64,000 nucleotides of DNA from Ktedonosporobacter rubrisoli (GCF_004208415.1 NZ_CP035758.1:9052001-9116000), one strand, 5' to 3'. Shown: positions 8,154 to 17,954, counted from the stretch's first letter. A program made the numbers and translations. Notes: a model not told the origin generated them from the sequence alone.

Positions 8154-10007
8154 CTAAAGCTTCCAGACCTTAGCATCCTGGAAGCTTACCTCGGTAGAAG
8201 TATTGAAATTAACGGCAAAGAAGCCAATATTGCCCGAGAGGCTGCCATTGTCATAAAGGTGGGTTAGAAGATGCTTGTTGGCGTATAAGTAGATGTCTGG
8301 CCCTTTAGCTACAACTGTAATAAGGTTGCTCTGACCGATACCACTGTTAATATAGGCGCTGGAGCCCTGGGTCACAGTATGGTCTTGATAAACAAGATCA
8401 TATGTGCCGTTGAGGCCGAAGCGCAAGCGATAAGTCCCTTTATCATTAGAGCGGAAAACGAGGCCGCCACCATCGGTTGTAGTGCCACTGAGGATGCTCA
8501 TGTTCGCCTGGAAGGCGAAGTCGCTAAATTGATTGGTTTGTGCATAGCAGAACAAAACCAATTTAACATTTTTTGGGGGTGTCGTGACATGATATGCGCC
8601 ATCTCGAAACTTGCACTCACTTCCGTCCTGACTGGTACCTGTAACCCAGTTATTAGCGTCCTGGCTCGTGAGCGGAGAGTTAATAGCTGGTTTTCCACTT
8701 GTGGCGATAGTATAGATCTCGTCAGGGTTCATCCCGGGCGTGATGCCTGATGGACGTGTGGCCGTAGGACTCAGTTTAGAAGTATCCGGTGAGTGTGATG
8801 CTGCTGGCAATCTCAGGCCCGTAATCAGACCTATTTGATGTGCCTGAAAGAGATAGAAAAAGCCGCTACCGGCAACAATCAATACGGCTAGCAGGAGCAG
8901 CCCCCATTTGCCTCTCGATCCTCTCCGGGTCGTGAACTGCTTCGGGGAAGGGGAGGAAGGTGCAGGGTTCGGTACAGTGTCTTGTTCGGTGGGTAAGGCT
9001 GGATTTTCGGCTTGCGGTTGATCGAGTTGAAGAGCTACAGGGGAAGCGTCAGCTTCTAGCTGATTCCCATTATCGGCGTAGAAAGAGTGGGCCTTTTGCT
9101 CAGGGGTACGCTCCTGAGCTTCTACTGCCTTTTGCGCCGGGATAATATGCCCATCGATAGGCTGCGTTGAATAGGAAGTGTAGGGAAGAGCCACCTCTTC
9201 GGGAGCGCAGGCTTGCTCAAAGGCTGTGGCGAAGGCCTGGATGCTGCTAAAGCGCTGCTGCGGCTCTTTGGCAAGAGCGGTTTGCACCACGTATTCAAGG
9301 GCGGGTGAGAGCTCAGGGACCTGCTCGCGCAAGGAAGGGATAGCTGCAAACATATGCTGAGTGCACTGCTCGGTAAAGTTGCCCTGGTAGGGAGGCTTGC
9401 CACAGAGCCATTCATAGATCAGCACCCCCATGGCATACTGATCGCTGGCAAATTGCGGGCGGCCGCGGATCTGCTCGGGCGCCATATAGGTCACCGTCCC
9501 GGTGATATCCTTGGTACTCTGCTGCGAGCTCTGCGCCAGCAGCACAATGCCAAAGTCGCTCAAGACAATCTCCTCGTGGCTCTGCAAAAGCAGGTTCTCT
9601 GGTTTAATGTCGCGGTGAATCAATTTTTGCCCGTGGGCATACTGCAGCGCTGAGGCCAGTTGTTTGACGTAGGGGAGGATGATGGCCGGGCTCAGGCGCA
9701 GGCCTCTCGGGAAGCGCTGGCGTAAGGTGCCGTGGGCAGCGTAATCCATCACCAGAAAGGGGATATCGGCTTCCATTCCGAAATCCAGGACGCGGATGAT
9801 ATGGGGATGGCGTAAATGGATCAGGGTGCGCGCTTCCGTCAAAAAGCTGTGCGATTCCTTGTCAGACAAGCGGGTATGGAGCACCTTGATCGCCGCCTGG
9901 CTTTCTAAATAGGTATGGATGCCCAGATAGACATCGGCAAAACCCCCTTGTCCCAGGAGCTTGACCAGTTGATAATTCCCAAACTGTTGCCCAATGCGCT
10001 CAGTCAT
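8154..10007 (-). CDS. Membrane Ser/Thr protein kinase with C-terminal extracytoplasmic LamG/DUF1080-like domain
   Basis: 617 residues from the ATG at 10005-10007. A longer TTG-started frame exists, but the kinase fold begins at once after this ATG. The Hanks-type kinase domain fills roughly residues 10-270: Gly-rich loop LLGQGGFADVY, Lys41 in AAIKVL, the HRDIKPENLL loop with Asp133, DFG with Asp151, and APEQ in the activation segment. A long Gln/Pro-rich linker follows, then one membrane helix (GLLLLAVLIVAGSGFFYLF, about residue 395). The outside part of about 200 residues (FAFQANMSILSG, GGLVFRSNDKGTYRLRF) looks like the concanavalin-type fold of DUF1080/LamG domains, which bind glycans in relatives. 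This suggests signalling from a cell-surface ligand. Confidence 0.9.
   Translation of the reverse strand: MTERIGQQFGNYQLVKLLGQGGFADVYLGIHTYLESQAAIKVLHTRLSDKESHSFLTEARTLIHLRHPHIIRVLDFGMEADIPFLVMDYAAHGTLRQRFPRGLRLSPAIILPYVKQLASALQYAHGQKLIHRDIKPENLLLQSHEEIVLSDFGIVLLAQSSQQSTKDITGTVTYMAPEQIRGRPQFASDQYAMGVLIYEWLCGKPPYQGNFTEQCTQHMFAAIPSLREQVPELSPALEYVVQTALAKEPQQRFSSIQAFATAFEQACAPEEVALPYTSYSTQPIDGHIIPAQKAVEAQERTPEQKAHSFYADNGNQLEADASPVALQLDQPQAENPALPTEQDTVPNPAPSSPSPKQFTTRRGSRGKWGLLLLAVLIVAGSGFFYLFQAHQIGLITGLRLPAASHSPDTSKLSPTATRPSGITPGMNPDEIYTIATSGKPAINSPLTSQDANNWVTGTSQDGSECKFRDGAYHVTTPPKNVKLVLFCYAQTNQFSDFAFQANMSILSGTTTDGGGLVFRSNDKGTYRLRFGLNGTYDLVYQDHTVTQGSSAYINSGIGQSNLITVVAKGPDIYLYANKHLLTHLYDNGSLSGNIGFFAVNFNTSTEVSFQDAKVWKL
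8157..8187. terminator. Hairpin at the convergent gene ends
   Basis: AAGCTTCCAG (8157-8166) pairs with CTGGAAGCTT (8178-8187), loop 11 nt. It overlaps the last codons of the Ser/Thr kinase gene and could end methyltransferase transcripts. It lacks a T-run. Confidence 0.35.
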
Positions 10008-10266
10008 CTTAAATGCAGGCCTCCATGCCGCTGCAGTATGTTGTTTTTGGCTCGCCAAAAACGTCATATACCGTAGTATAGCTATGAGCCAATTGTATGG
10101 GAGAGATAGTAGCTCTGTCAAGCGAGCTTTGTATGGATGGGCTGCGCTTTAGAAGCGCGCTGAGATGCTTATAGGAGGGGAGGTAAATCTACCGCAAGTC
10201 CTGGGTAATGAAACGGTTCAGGCTAGCTCATTCGTGTCAAAAGAAAAGTGACGGGTTAGAAGAGAT

Positions 10267-11499
10267 ATGAACACACCATATATTCTTGTAGTTGACGATG
10301 ATCCTGCATTATTGCAGGCCTTGCCCCGAACGTTAGATCTCAGGCTAAACAACATAAAAGTGGATACTTGCGACAATGCGCAGAAAGCGCTAGAGCTCGT
10401 TCCCGAGAATGATTATGATGCGATAGTGAGTGATGTTAAGATGCCTGGGATGGATGGCCTGGAGTTGCTAGCACGCATCCAAGAACTGCGGCCCGAGACG
10501 CCGGTAATCCTGATTACTGGCCATGGTGAGCACAATCTGGCAATTCAGGCTTTGCGTGGCGGAGCATATGATTATATCCTTAAACCGATAGATCGGGATG
10601 TCTTTGTGGCGGCGGTGCAGCGAGCTGTACAGACGCGTCATCTGCGGCGCCAGGTGGAGCAACAACATCTAGCCCTCTCCTTGCATGCCAAGTCTCTGGA
10701 GCGGCTAGTGCAGAAACGTACCAGCGAACTGGTTGAGGCCAACGCGACAAAAGATAAGTTTTTGCAAATCGTGGCGCATGAGATTAAGGCTCCGCTCTCT
10801 AATTTAAGAGGCATGGCTCAAGTGCTCCATCAGCAGAGCGAGCAGCCCGATAATCATTTGCTGGTGCAGCAGGGATTGGTAGATATGGAGCGCGCGGTTG
10901 AGCGAACTGAAGTGCTTGTGCAAGATCTTCTGGACACCTCTCTGATGGAGACAAACATGTTCATATTGCAGCGTAGGCGCTGTGATCTTGTCGAGCTCTG
11001 TCGCCATTTGCTCAACTCCTATACGGCCGGGGCTGGCCCTACGCTCACCTATGAGATTATTGGGAAGCCAGTTGAGGCAGAGGTAGATGAGGAGCGCATT
11101 AGCCAGGTCCTCATTAATTTGCTCTCAAATGCGCGCAAGTACTCGCCCAAAGGCTCTCCAATTACGGTGACGCTGCAACAGTCGGGCTACGAAGTGATCA
11201 TCTCTGTGCGCGATATGGGAGTTGGCATCCCGCCTGAAGCAATTGCCCATATTTTTGAGCAATTTTATCGGGCCCCCGGTGTCGAGGTGCAATCGGGCTC
11301 GCGCCCGGGTCTGGGTGTGGGGCTCTTTATTACACGTAAGATTGTTGAGCGTCATGGTGGTCGTGTTGAGGTGCAGAGCCTGCCCGGCCAGGGAAGCATA
11401 TTCTCCATGACCCTACCTCTTTTTATCGACCCATCAACCAATAAGGGAGAAGCAACCCTTGAGCCGCATACGCAGGCCGTGTGGACCATTGTTCATTAA
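10267..11499 (+). CDS. Hybrid response regulator-histidine kinase
   Basis: 410 residues, no membrane segments. An N-terminal receiver domain (ILVVDDDPALLQ, phospho-acceptor Asp56 in SDVKMPGMDG, Lys106 in YILKPID) is followed by a short coiled coil and a HisKA domain whose His171 lies in VAHEIKAPLSNL. The ATPase domain has the N box NLLSNARKYSPKG, G1 DMGVGIP, F box FEQFYRAPG and G2 GLGVGLFITRKIVERHGG. The receiver-before-kinase order marks it as an intermediate in a phosphorelay, responding to an upstream kinase rather than sensing directly. It is divergent from the Ser/Thr kinase; no response regulator partner is adjacent. Confidence 0.92.
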   Translation: MNTPYILVVDDDPALLQALPRTLDLRLNNIKVDTCDNAQKALELVPENDYDAIVSDVKMPGMDGLELLARIQELRPETPVILITGHGEHNLAIQALRGGAYDYILKPIDRDVFVAAVQRAVQTRHLRRQVEQQHLALSLHAKSLERLVQKRTSELVEANATKDKFLQIVAHEIKAPLSNLRGMAQVLHQQSEQPDNHLLVQQGLVDMERAVERTEVLVQDLLDTSLMETNMFILQRRRCDLVELCRHLLNSYTAGAGPTLTYEIIGKPVEAEVDEERISQVLINLLSNARKYSPKGSPITVTLQQSGYEVIISVRDMGVGIPPEAIAHIFEQFYRAPGVEVQSGSRPGLGVGLFITRKIVERHGGRVEVQSLPGQGSIFSMTLPLFIDPSTNKGEATLEPHTQAVWTIVH

Positions 11500-11520
11500 G
11501 CCTGACGATTTGCTCGTGAA

Positions 11521-11546
11521 GAACCTGGCCATTTCCGGCCAGGTTC
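11521..11546. terminator. Bidirectional hairpin terminator
   Basis: GAACCTGGCC (11521-11530) and GGCCAGGTTC (11537-11546) form a perfect 10-bp stem with a six-base loop between two convergent genes, the histidine kinase and the acyl-CoA synthetase. Confidence 0.7.
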
Positions 11547-11562
11547 CTGTTGCCTGACCCCG

Positions 11563-13311
11563 TTAAGCTGTCTCAATCGATGCCGCACTATCCAAACCTA
11601 AGTCTTTGATTGATTGCTGGCGCATGAGAAACTTCTGAATTTTGCCGGTTACGGTCATAGGGAAAGCTTCTACAAAGAGAATGTAGCGAGGGATTTTGTA
11701 ATGGGCTATCTTTCCCTGGCAGAACGTACGGATCTCCTCGATTGTGGCCTGCTCACCCGCTTTGAGGCGCACCCAGGCACAGATCTCTTCGCCATATTTG
11801 GGGTCTGGTACGCCAATGACCTGGACGTCGCTAATTTTAGGGTGGGTGTAGAGGAACTCTTCAATTTCGCGTGGATACACATTCTCACCGCCGCGAATGA
11901 CCATATCCTTAATGCGGCCAACGATATTGATGTATCCTTCCTGGTCCATCGTAGCCAGGTCGCCCGTATGCATCCAGCGTGCCTGGTCTATGGCCACGTC
12001 TGTAGCTTCGGGATTATTCCAATACCCCAGCATGACACTATAGCCTCGTGTGCATAATTCGCCTGGACTGCCAGCCGGAACAATTTTCCCGGTCGCCGGA
12101 TCGACAATCTTAATTTCCTGGTGAGGGTGAATTATGCCAACCGTACTCACGCGCTTTTCCAGCGTTGAATCCAGCCTTGTCTGTGTCGAGACTGGGCTGG
12201 TTTCTGTCATGCCATAACATATCTCAACATCGCGCATGCCCATAAGCGAGATGACTTTCTTCATCACTTCGATTGGACAAGGGGAGCCGGCCATAACCCC
12301 GGTGCGCAGGCTGCTGAGATCAAAACTTGCAAAATCGGGATGATCCAGCTCGGCGATAAACATGGTCGGAACACCGTAAAGCGCCGTGCAGCGCTCCTCC
12401 TGCACCGCCTGCAAGACGGCCAATGGCTCAAAGCCTTCTGAAGGATAGATCATTGTGGCGCCATGAGTGATGCAGCCAAGGTTTCCCATAACCATGCCGA
12501 AGCAATGGTACAGGGGCACAGGAATGCAGAGCTTATCTTCATGGGTAAATCCCTGGAGACGCGCCACAAAATACCCGTTATTTAAGATATTATGGTGGCT
12601 CAGCGTGGCGCCTTTGGGAAATCCCGTGGTGCCCGAGGTATATTGAATGTTAATTGGATCATCAAATTCCTGCTCACGCTGCACGCTTCTAAGCTGCTCA
12701 TCACTGATTTCCTCTCCCATGGCCATCAGTTCTTCCCAGCTAAACATCCCGGAAGTCTTCTCTGCGCCAAGCCGTATTACGGTGGTCAGGGCCGGCAGTT
12801 TGGCGGCTTTGAGCTTGCCGGGCTCACTATCCTTGAGCTCTGGGGCAAGGGTATAGAGCATCTCTGTATAGTTTGAAGACTTAAATGCTGGCGAAATAAC
12901 TATCGCGCTGCATCCTGATTGGGTAAGGGCATATTCTATCTCGTGCAGCCGGTAGGAGGGATTCAGGTTGACAAGGATGACGCCTATCTTTGCGGTGGCA
13001 AACTGCGTGATGCACCATTCTGCCCGGTTGGGCGACCAGATGCCGACCCGCTGGCCTTTTTGCAGACCCAGCTTCAGCAGGCCTTTGGCGCACTGGTTGA
13101 TTTGAGCCTGGAGCTCACTATAGGTCCAGCGAATCTGCTGCTGGCGGGAAATGAGGGCGGGATGATTGGGGTGTTTTGCAGCAGTTTCATCGAACATATC
13201 GCCAATGGTTAAACCGAGGAGTGGGGTATCGCTGATGCCACTGGTATAGCTCCATCGTTGCTCGGCCTGTGTTACATCGGCTAGAGGCGAATTCGCGTGC
13301 GTAGTTGTCAT
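11563..13311 (-). CDS. AMP-dependent acyl-CoA synthetase (fatty-acid-CoA ligase, ACSF2-like)
   Basis: 582 residues of the adenylate-forming family. The P-loop YTSGTTGFPKGATLSHH (about 195-211), the A5 region EICYGMTETSPVS, the core GDLATMDQEGYINIVGR and hinge RIKDMVIRGGENVYPREIE, and the C-terminal catalytic lysine in VTGKIQKFLMR are all intact. It activates a medium- or long-chain fatty (or related) acid to its CoA thioester through an acyl-adenylate. AAAGGAG lies six bases before the ATG. No beta-oxidation genes adjoin, so its substrate is open. Confidence 0.92.
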   Translation of the reverse strand: MTTTHANSPLADVTQAEQRWSYTSGISDTPLLGLTIGDMFDETAAKHPNHPALISRQQQIRWTYSELQAQINQCAKGLLKLGLQKGQRVGIWSPNRAEWCITQFATAKIGVILVNLNPSYRLHEIEYALTQSGCSAIVISPAFKSSNYTEMLYTLAPELKDSEPGKLKAAKLPALTTVIRLGAEKTSGMFSWEELMAMGEEISDEQLRSVQREQEFDDPINIQYTSGTTGFPKGATLSHHNILNNGYFVARLQGFTHEDKLCIPVPLYHCFGMVMGNLGCITHGATMIYPSEGFEPLAVLQAVQEERCTALYGVPTMFIAELDHPDFASFDLSSLRTGVMAGSPCPIEVMKKVISLMGMRDVEICYGMTETSPVSTQTRLDSTLEKRVSTVGIIHPHQEIKIVDPATGKIVPAGSPGELCTRGYSVMLGYWNNPEATDVAIDQARWMHTGDLATMDQEGYINIVGRIKDMVIRGGENVYPREIEEFLYTHPKISDVQVIGVPDPKYGEEICAWVRLKAGEQATIEEIRTFCQGKIAHYKIPRYILFVEAFPMTVTGKIQKFLMRQQSIKDLGLDSAASIETA

Positions 13312-13512
13312 TGTTTTCTCCTTTGAGATAATGACTTGCTTAAGCGTTTCTCGTGCCCGCTTGCTGTGGATAGACAGCTTCCTCTACTTTTGTATGCTTG
13401 CGTGGCGCGGTTGCATCTTGACGTCATTGTATCTGATGCAAGCCTGCTTATGCTAGAGGGCACTTTCGCTACTTCCTTGCGCTAAGGATAAACTGCAAAA
13501 GCTATTTGGCGC

Positions 13513-13540
13513 CTGGCCGGTAAAATGCATTACCGGCCAG
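13513..13540 (-). terminator. Hairpin terminator after the xanthine-dehydrogenase-type gene
   Basis: CTGGCCGGTAA (13513-13523) and TTACCGGCCAG (13530-13540) form a perfect 11-bp stem with a six-base loop, 18 bp beyond the stop of the minus-strand molybdopterin gene. No long T-run follows. Confidence 0.65.
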
Positions 13541-13558
13541 CGTGTAACGTTAGAGACT

Positions 13559-15982
13559 TTAGGGCGTATGACGTGAGAAGATGGCAGGCGGTGTAGGATC
13601 TGGGGGAGAGAACGTACCGTTACGCGCCGCCTGGATAGCCGCCCAGACAGTTGCTGGCTTCAGTGGCATATCCAGAGCCGTAATTCCCAGCGGGGCAAGG
13701 GCGTCCAGGACCGCGTTCACAATGGTTGGAGGGGCGCCAATACAGCCCGATTCGCCTATCCCTTTTGCTCCCAGCGGATTGTAGGGCGAAGGGGTCTCAA
13801 TCGTCTCGACGATAAAAGATGGTACTTGCTCGCTGTTGGGTAGGGCATAATCCATAAGCGTGCCGCTGAGCGGTTGGCCCTCTTCATCGTAGAGAATTTC
13901 TTCATAGAGCGCCTGCCCTATACCCTGGGCTAAAGCGCCGTGTAGCTGCCCTTCAGCCAGTAAATGATTAATGATATGTCCACAATCGTCGAGGGCTACA
14001 TAGTTAAGTATATGCGTCTCGCCAGTCTCGCTATCAACCTCAACCAGGGCAAGATGAGTGCCGGAGGAAAAGGTAGCGCCGGGAGATTGGAATGCATGCC
14101 AGGCTGCCAGGCCTTCGATCGGCGTGCCGTTGGCAGGATTTGGCGATTCGTGTTCAATAAGCTCAGGTTGTTCCTCTACAAGGCGCGCTAGCTCGCCCAG
14201 AGCGACAGCGCGCGCCGGAACGCCCCGTACGCTGATCTGCCCTTCTTCCAGCACAAGATCTGCCGGTGCAGCCTCAAGCAGGCGGGCCGCCACCTGCAAA
14301 GCCTTCTCGCGGGCCGCCTCAGCAGCCAGGAAGACGGCTACACCCGCGGTCTGGATAGTGCGGCTGCCAAAGGTGCCGATCCCAAAGGCTGGTAACGCCG
14401 AATCATTCATCAGCACCTCTATCTTATCAAGGGGAAGAGCAAACCGCTCGGCCACAATCTGTGCAAAGGTGGTAAAGTGTCCCTGGCCAGTGTGGGAGAC
14501 ACCGCTCTGGACCTGGACCGAACCGTCGCGACAAATGCGGACGGTCGCACTTTCCAGGGGACCCGGTGGCGGCGCGTTATCTCCAGAGATCTCGTTAAAG
14601 GTTGAGAGCCCAATGCCGAGTAATTTGCTGCTGCCTTGTTGCCGCCGTTGGCATTGCTGTTCGCGCCATTTCGTATAGCCTGCTAATTCGAGCGCACGCT
14701 CAAGCGCTGGCTGATAATTGCCACTATCGTAGCGCAGACCTGTCACCGTTGTATAGGGAAAATCCGTGGGCAAGAGAAGATTGCGCCGGCGTACTTCAAC
14801 GGGGTCAAGCTGTAATTCCCGCGCTATGCGCTCAAGCGTGCGTTCCAGAATATAGGTGGCCTCCGGTCGGCCGGCGCCCCTGTAAGGCGTGGTCGGGCTC
14901 TTATTGGTGAACACGCCCACAACCTCGCCGTCTATAGCCGGAATACGATAAGGGCCGCTAAGCTGAGTAATCGTATTTATTGGGATCAGTTCCGTGATAC
15001 CTAGAAGAAAAGCCCCCAGATCGCCGATAGTAGATACCTTGAGCCCCAGAATACGGCCATCGCTTTGAAAGGCAGCCTCAATATAGTTGATCTGTCCCCG
15101 GCCATGCATCTGCGCCTGTAAATTTTCGCTGCGATCCTCAATCCATTTCACCGGGCGAGCATATTTAACAGCCAGGGCGGCCGCAATAATTTCTTCGCCC
15201 ATAAAAATGGTTTTTGAGCCGAAGCCGCCGCCAACATCGGCATTGTAGACTCTGATCTGGCTTCGATCTAGACCTAGAAAGCGAGAGAGCGTTTCGCGGG
15301 CACGATAGATAGCCTGGGAGGAAAGCCAGGCTGAGAGCTGACCGGTGGATGGATCAAAATCAAATAAGCAAGCGCGAGGCTCCAGCGGACTGGCAGCGAG
15401 GCGCTGATTGACCAGGCGTAAACGAAGAGTATGCTCGGCCTGGCTGAAGGCAGCCTGAATATCACCACCACCAAGGCGTCGCGTAAAGGCGACATTTGAG
15501 GCAAATTCTTCATAGAGTAATGGCGCATCGGGCGCGAGGGAGGCCTCTGGATCGGTTACAGCCCGCAGAGGCTCATACTCTATATCGATAAGATCGCGCG
15601 CGTCAATAGCCCCGTACTGGCTCTCGGCCAGCACCACGGCAACTGGATCGCCAACATAGCGTACGCGATCGAGCGCCATTGGGCGGCGCTCGGGCTTTTT
15701 ACTATCGGGTTGAGGCATAAAGTCAAGGGCTGGCATAGTGTTGACCAGCTCTGCACCAGTAAAGGCGGCAATAATGCCAGGCATAGCCTGCGCTTCGGCA
15801 AGTTGGATATGCTCTATCCTTGCGTGCGCGTAAGGGCTGCGTACAACTGCCATATGCAGCATGGCAGGGCGTCCTTCTGGCGGTCTCAAGTCATCTACAT
15901 AATGAGCGCGGCCGGTAATCAGGGGATAGTCTTCTCGACGTTGTTCCGGTCTGGTTGGCTTAGACAGCGTTATTTTGTCCAT
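13559..15982 (-). CDS. Xanthine dehydrogenase / CoxL family molybdopterin-binding large subunit
   Basis: 807 residues from the ATG at 15980-15982; a GTG 21 codons upstream is in frame but adds an unlikely sequence. An aldehyde-oxidase a/b hammerhead domain (about 15-130, GRAHYVDDLRPPEG) precedes the molybdopterin-binding domains, with GGGFGSK, PYRGAGRPEA and LGAKGIGESG. The active-site loop is of the PYRGAGR kind, as in form II/xanthine-dehydrogenase-like proteins, not the Cys-containing loop of true aerobic CO dehydrogenase. The FAD (medium) and 2Fe-2S (small) subunit genes normally adjacent are missing, so it must borrow partners encoded elsewhere or work alone. It hydroxylates an N-heterocycle or aldehyde; which is unknown. 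Confidence 0.9.
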   Translation of the reverse strand: MDKITLSKPTRPEQRREDYPLITGRAHYVDDLRPPEGRPAMLHMAVVRSPYAHARIEHIQLAEAQAMPGIIAAFTGAELVNTMPALDFMPQPDSKKPERRPMALDRVRYVGDPVAVVLAESQYGAIDARDLIDIEYEPLRAVTDPEASLAPDAPLLYEEFASNVAFTRRLGGGDIQAAFSQAEHTLRLRLVNQRLAASPLEPRACLFDFDPSTGQLSAWLSSQAIYRARETLSRFLGLDRSQIRVYNADVGGGFGSKTIFMGEEIIAAALAVKYARPVKWIEDRSENLQAQMHGRGQINYIEAAFQSDGRILGLKVSTIGDLGAFLLGITELIPINTITQLSGPYRIPAIDGEVVGVFTNKSPTTPYRGAGRPEATYILERTLERIARELQLDPVEVRRRNLLLPTDFPYTTVTGLRYDSGNYQPALERALELAGYTKWREQQCQRRQQGSSKLLGIGLSTFNEISGDNAPPPGPLESATVRICRDGSVQVQSGVSHTGQGHFTTFAQIVAERFALPLDKIEVLMNDSALPAFGIGTFGSRTIQTAGVAVFLAAEAAREKALQVAARLLEAAPADLVLEEGQISVRGVPARAVALGELARLVEEQPELIEHESPNPANGTPIEGLAAWHAFQSPGATFSSGTHLALVEVDSETGETHILNYVALDDCGHIINHLLAEGQLHGALAQGIGQALYEEILYDEEGQPLSGTLMDYALPNSEQVPSFIVETIETPSPYNPLGAKGIGESGCIGAPPTIVNAVLDALAPLGITALDMPLKPATVWAAIQAARNGTFSPPDPTPPAIFSRHTP

Positions 15983-16352
15983 AAGGTGGCCTATTTTTCT
16001 CCTAGCATAGCAGTAGGTGAACGACTCTCGCTGCGTATAACCCACCTTGTAGTGAGTCTAGTATGACTGATGGTTATTATACAATGCAGGATGGGTAAGA
16101 GAAGCGTAGCCTCTGCTATCTCACTTTTTCCAGGATTTTAACGCTGCCTGCATAATGTCAAAAGTGCTTATGAAGCTCAGGTGCGTGAGGACGAGGAAGC
16201 TTGAATAGATGCCATAGCCCGGCTTCAGAGCCGAGGAAGTAATGGGTCTCATCAAGGTGGCAAGTTTGTAGGAAATAGCCCCTTTGCGCGAGAAACACCA
16301 TATTTCGGCGTTGCCAGGCTATAGACGCGTCTACCTGAAATTACTCAATTGC
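15983..16352. other. 370-bp intergenic region, no gene seen
   Basis: It lies between the molybdopterin gene and the ferritin-like gene on the same strand and should hold the promoter of the former. I find no strong promoter pair, repeat or RNA gene. Confidence 0.4.
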
Positions 16353-17060
16353 CTATTTAAGCAGCTTTGGTACGTTGGTGTTGTAAAACTCTGCTTCGAG
16401 ATATTCTAGCAGTAAGGCGAAGTTCAAGATATCATCGTCGCTACGTAACGATTGCGACGGATCTTTGCCACCATTGAGATTGCTAATGTATGGTGAGACT
16501 GCTTTGACAATATCAGACTGTGAGATTGGCTTATCGAATGAGCCATTCGGACTAAGATTGCTATTCTCCAGGGCGTTGAGGAAACCGGCGTGCCGCGCTT
16601 CGACGGTAAGGATAGAGCCTGCAGCTTCAAGAATCTGTTTGTTGCTGATGCTTGAGGCAGCTCCCAGATAGGCACCAACCCCTAGATTCTCAAAGGTCTG
16701 CGCGAGCTTGGCAAAAGATTTCATGTCTGGCTGCTGCAGATCTTTGAAGGTCGGCTTTGGCCGAGCAGTAGCACCGGCTTTGCTGATGGCATCCTTAATA
16801 AAGGTTACGTGCGCATTCTCATCGTCCATGATCTCTGTAAAGTACTTTTTGACCTGCGCCGTCATATTCTGAGTTGCTGTGGAGGTAGGCGTGGTGAGAT
16901 TGTGCGCGCCTGGCGCTGTCTCGCTTACGGATGCACCGGGTTGGGCGCAGGAGACGAGCAAGCCCAGAGGGGCGGCTATGCCAACGCCTGCCAGTGAGCG
17001 GAACAGAAAGGTGCGGCGCGACGCTCCTTGCTGCTTATCTAAACTGAATTGACTTGTCAT
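16353..17060 (-). CDS. Exported ferritin-like domain protein (desiccation-related type)
   Basis: 235 residues. The N-terminus has a twin-arginine motif (SRRTFLFR), a hydrophobic stretch and a lipobox-like LLVSC, so the protein is probably Tat-exported and perhaps lipid-anchored. The body fits the ferritin-like four-helix group Ferritin_2 related to desiccation protein PCC13-62: DDENAHVTFIKDAI, LTVEARHAGFLNAL and FALLLEYLEAEFYN carry the Glu and His of the putative di-iron site. Function in relatives is poorly known; iron or oxidative protection is a guess. It is monocistronic. Confidence 0.85.
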   Translation of the reverse strand: MTSQFSLDKQQGASRRTFLFRSLAGVGIAAPLGLLVSCAQPGASVSETAPGAHNLTTPTSTATQNMTAQVKKYFTEIMDDENAHVTFIKDAISKAGATARPKPTFKDLQQPDMKSFAKLAQTFENLGVGAYLGAASSISNKQILEAAGSILTVEARHAGFLNALENSNLSPNGSFDKPISQSDIVKAVSPYISNLNGGKDPSQSLRSDDDILNFALLLEYLEAEFYNTNVPKLLK

Positions 17061-17471
17061 ATTGTTATTCTTGCTCCAGTATAGTTATTACCTCTGCCTT
17101 GCCGCTTGCTCTTTGCACTCTCCTCTAGAGTGCAGGGCAGGATGAATAGCGAGCAGGTCGAGGAAATAGCCGGAAGCCATACGATAAGATGATAAATCAA
17201 TCTTAGGGCTTCTGGCCCTTCTATTTAACAGTGTACAGACGTTCCCAAACAGCTGTACTTTTTCATCTCTGGAGCATAAGTTTGATCGGGCTGGCGCTAG
17301 TATGATCGATGGGAGCCTGAGAAAGAACCTGCATCGAGAGAAAACCTTTATTAGGAGCGTGGGCAGTGGGCAAGGTCTGGGAAAATAGTGCATAGACACT
17401 TATGAGAATTGGCTTATGCTAATGACAATTCTCTGCAAAAGGCAAGTATTCGTATTCTTGAAAAGCATGGT
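17061..17471. other. 411-bp intergenic region
   Basis: A minus-strand open frame at 17088-17399 has no ribosome-binding site and reads as a low-complexity shadow rich in Arg, Leu and Pro. No RNA gene or repeat was recognised. Confidence 0.4.
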
Positions 17472-17699
17472 CTATGAGATATTTGAAATAGATGTGCCGG
17501 GAAAACGCACTGGAATGCGGCTGGAGAGTCGAATGCCCACCTGTTCTGGTGTAACGATATACCACCCCGAGGTATCACGCTCTATTCTTCCCCAGATCCA
17601 ATGACCTAAAATACAGATTTCCAACTTATCTCCGCGTTGAAGCGCCTTGCCATCTAGCTCCAAGTGATCCTCTATATAAGCCAATGTCGCTATTTTCAT
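17472..17699 (-). CDS. Small hypothetical protein, DUF5348-like
   Basis: 75 residues. The pattern ELDGKALQRGDKLEICILG, WIWGRIERDTSGWYIVTPE and GIRLSSRIPVRFP resembles small SH3-like DUF5348 proteins of Gram-positive bacteria and Chloroflexota, in which a surface of Trp and Gly residues is conserved; the resemblance is by eye only. There is no clear ribosome-binding site, which lowers confidence. It lies near another small gene on the same strand, 256 bp away. No function is known. Confidence 0.55.
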   Translation of the reverse strand: MKIATLAYIEDHLELDGKALQRGDKLEICILGHWIWGRIERDTSGWYIVTPEQVGIRLSSRIPVRFPGTSISNIS

Positions 17700-17954
17700 T
17701 GAAAAAGTAAATATACCCTTCTAGTCAATAGTGATTTCTTGCTGAGTAGAGTGCAATTCCCATCATGTGCCGGCATTTCTTATGAACACGAACCAAGCCG
17801 CTCAGGAGTTTCAGCTAGTAGCGGCTATTTTGCCCTTTCCGGCCTGATAAGTATAGCAAGCTGGCCCGGCCAGATAGGTTTTCTCTAGCCGGAGTGCAGG
17901 GCTTTGCCGTCAGCTATTCTACAGCCGGCTAGCTAGCCGTTAGTGGGCAAGGCC

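Noticed and set aside
13559..15982. Aerobic carbon monoxide dehydrogenase CoxL
   Set aside because: The active-site loop is PYRGAGR, not the Cys-containing loop of true CO dehydrogenase, and no CoxM/CoxS genes are near.
17088..17399. Minus-strand open frame of 103 codons
   Set aside because: Composition is Arg/Leu/Pro-heavy with many Cys, no motif, no ribosome-binding site; probably chance.
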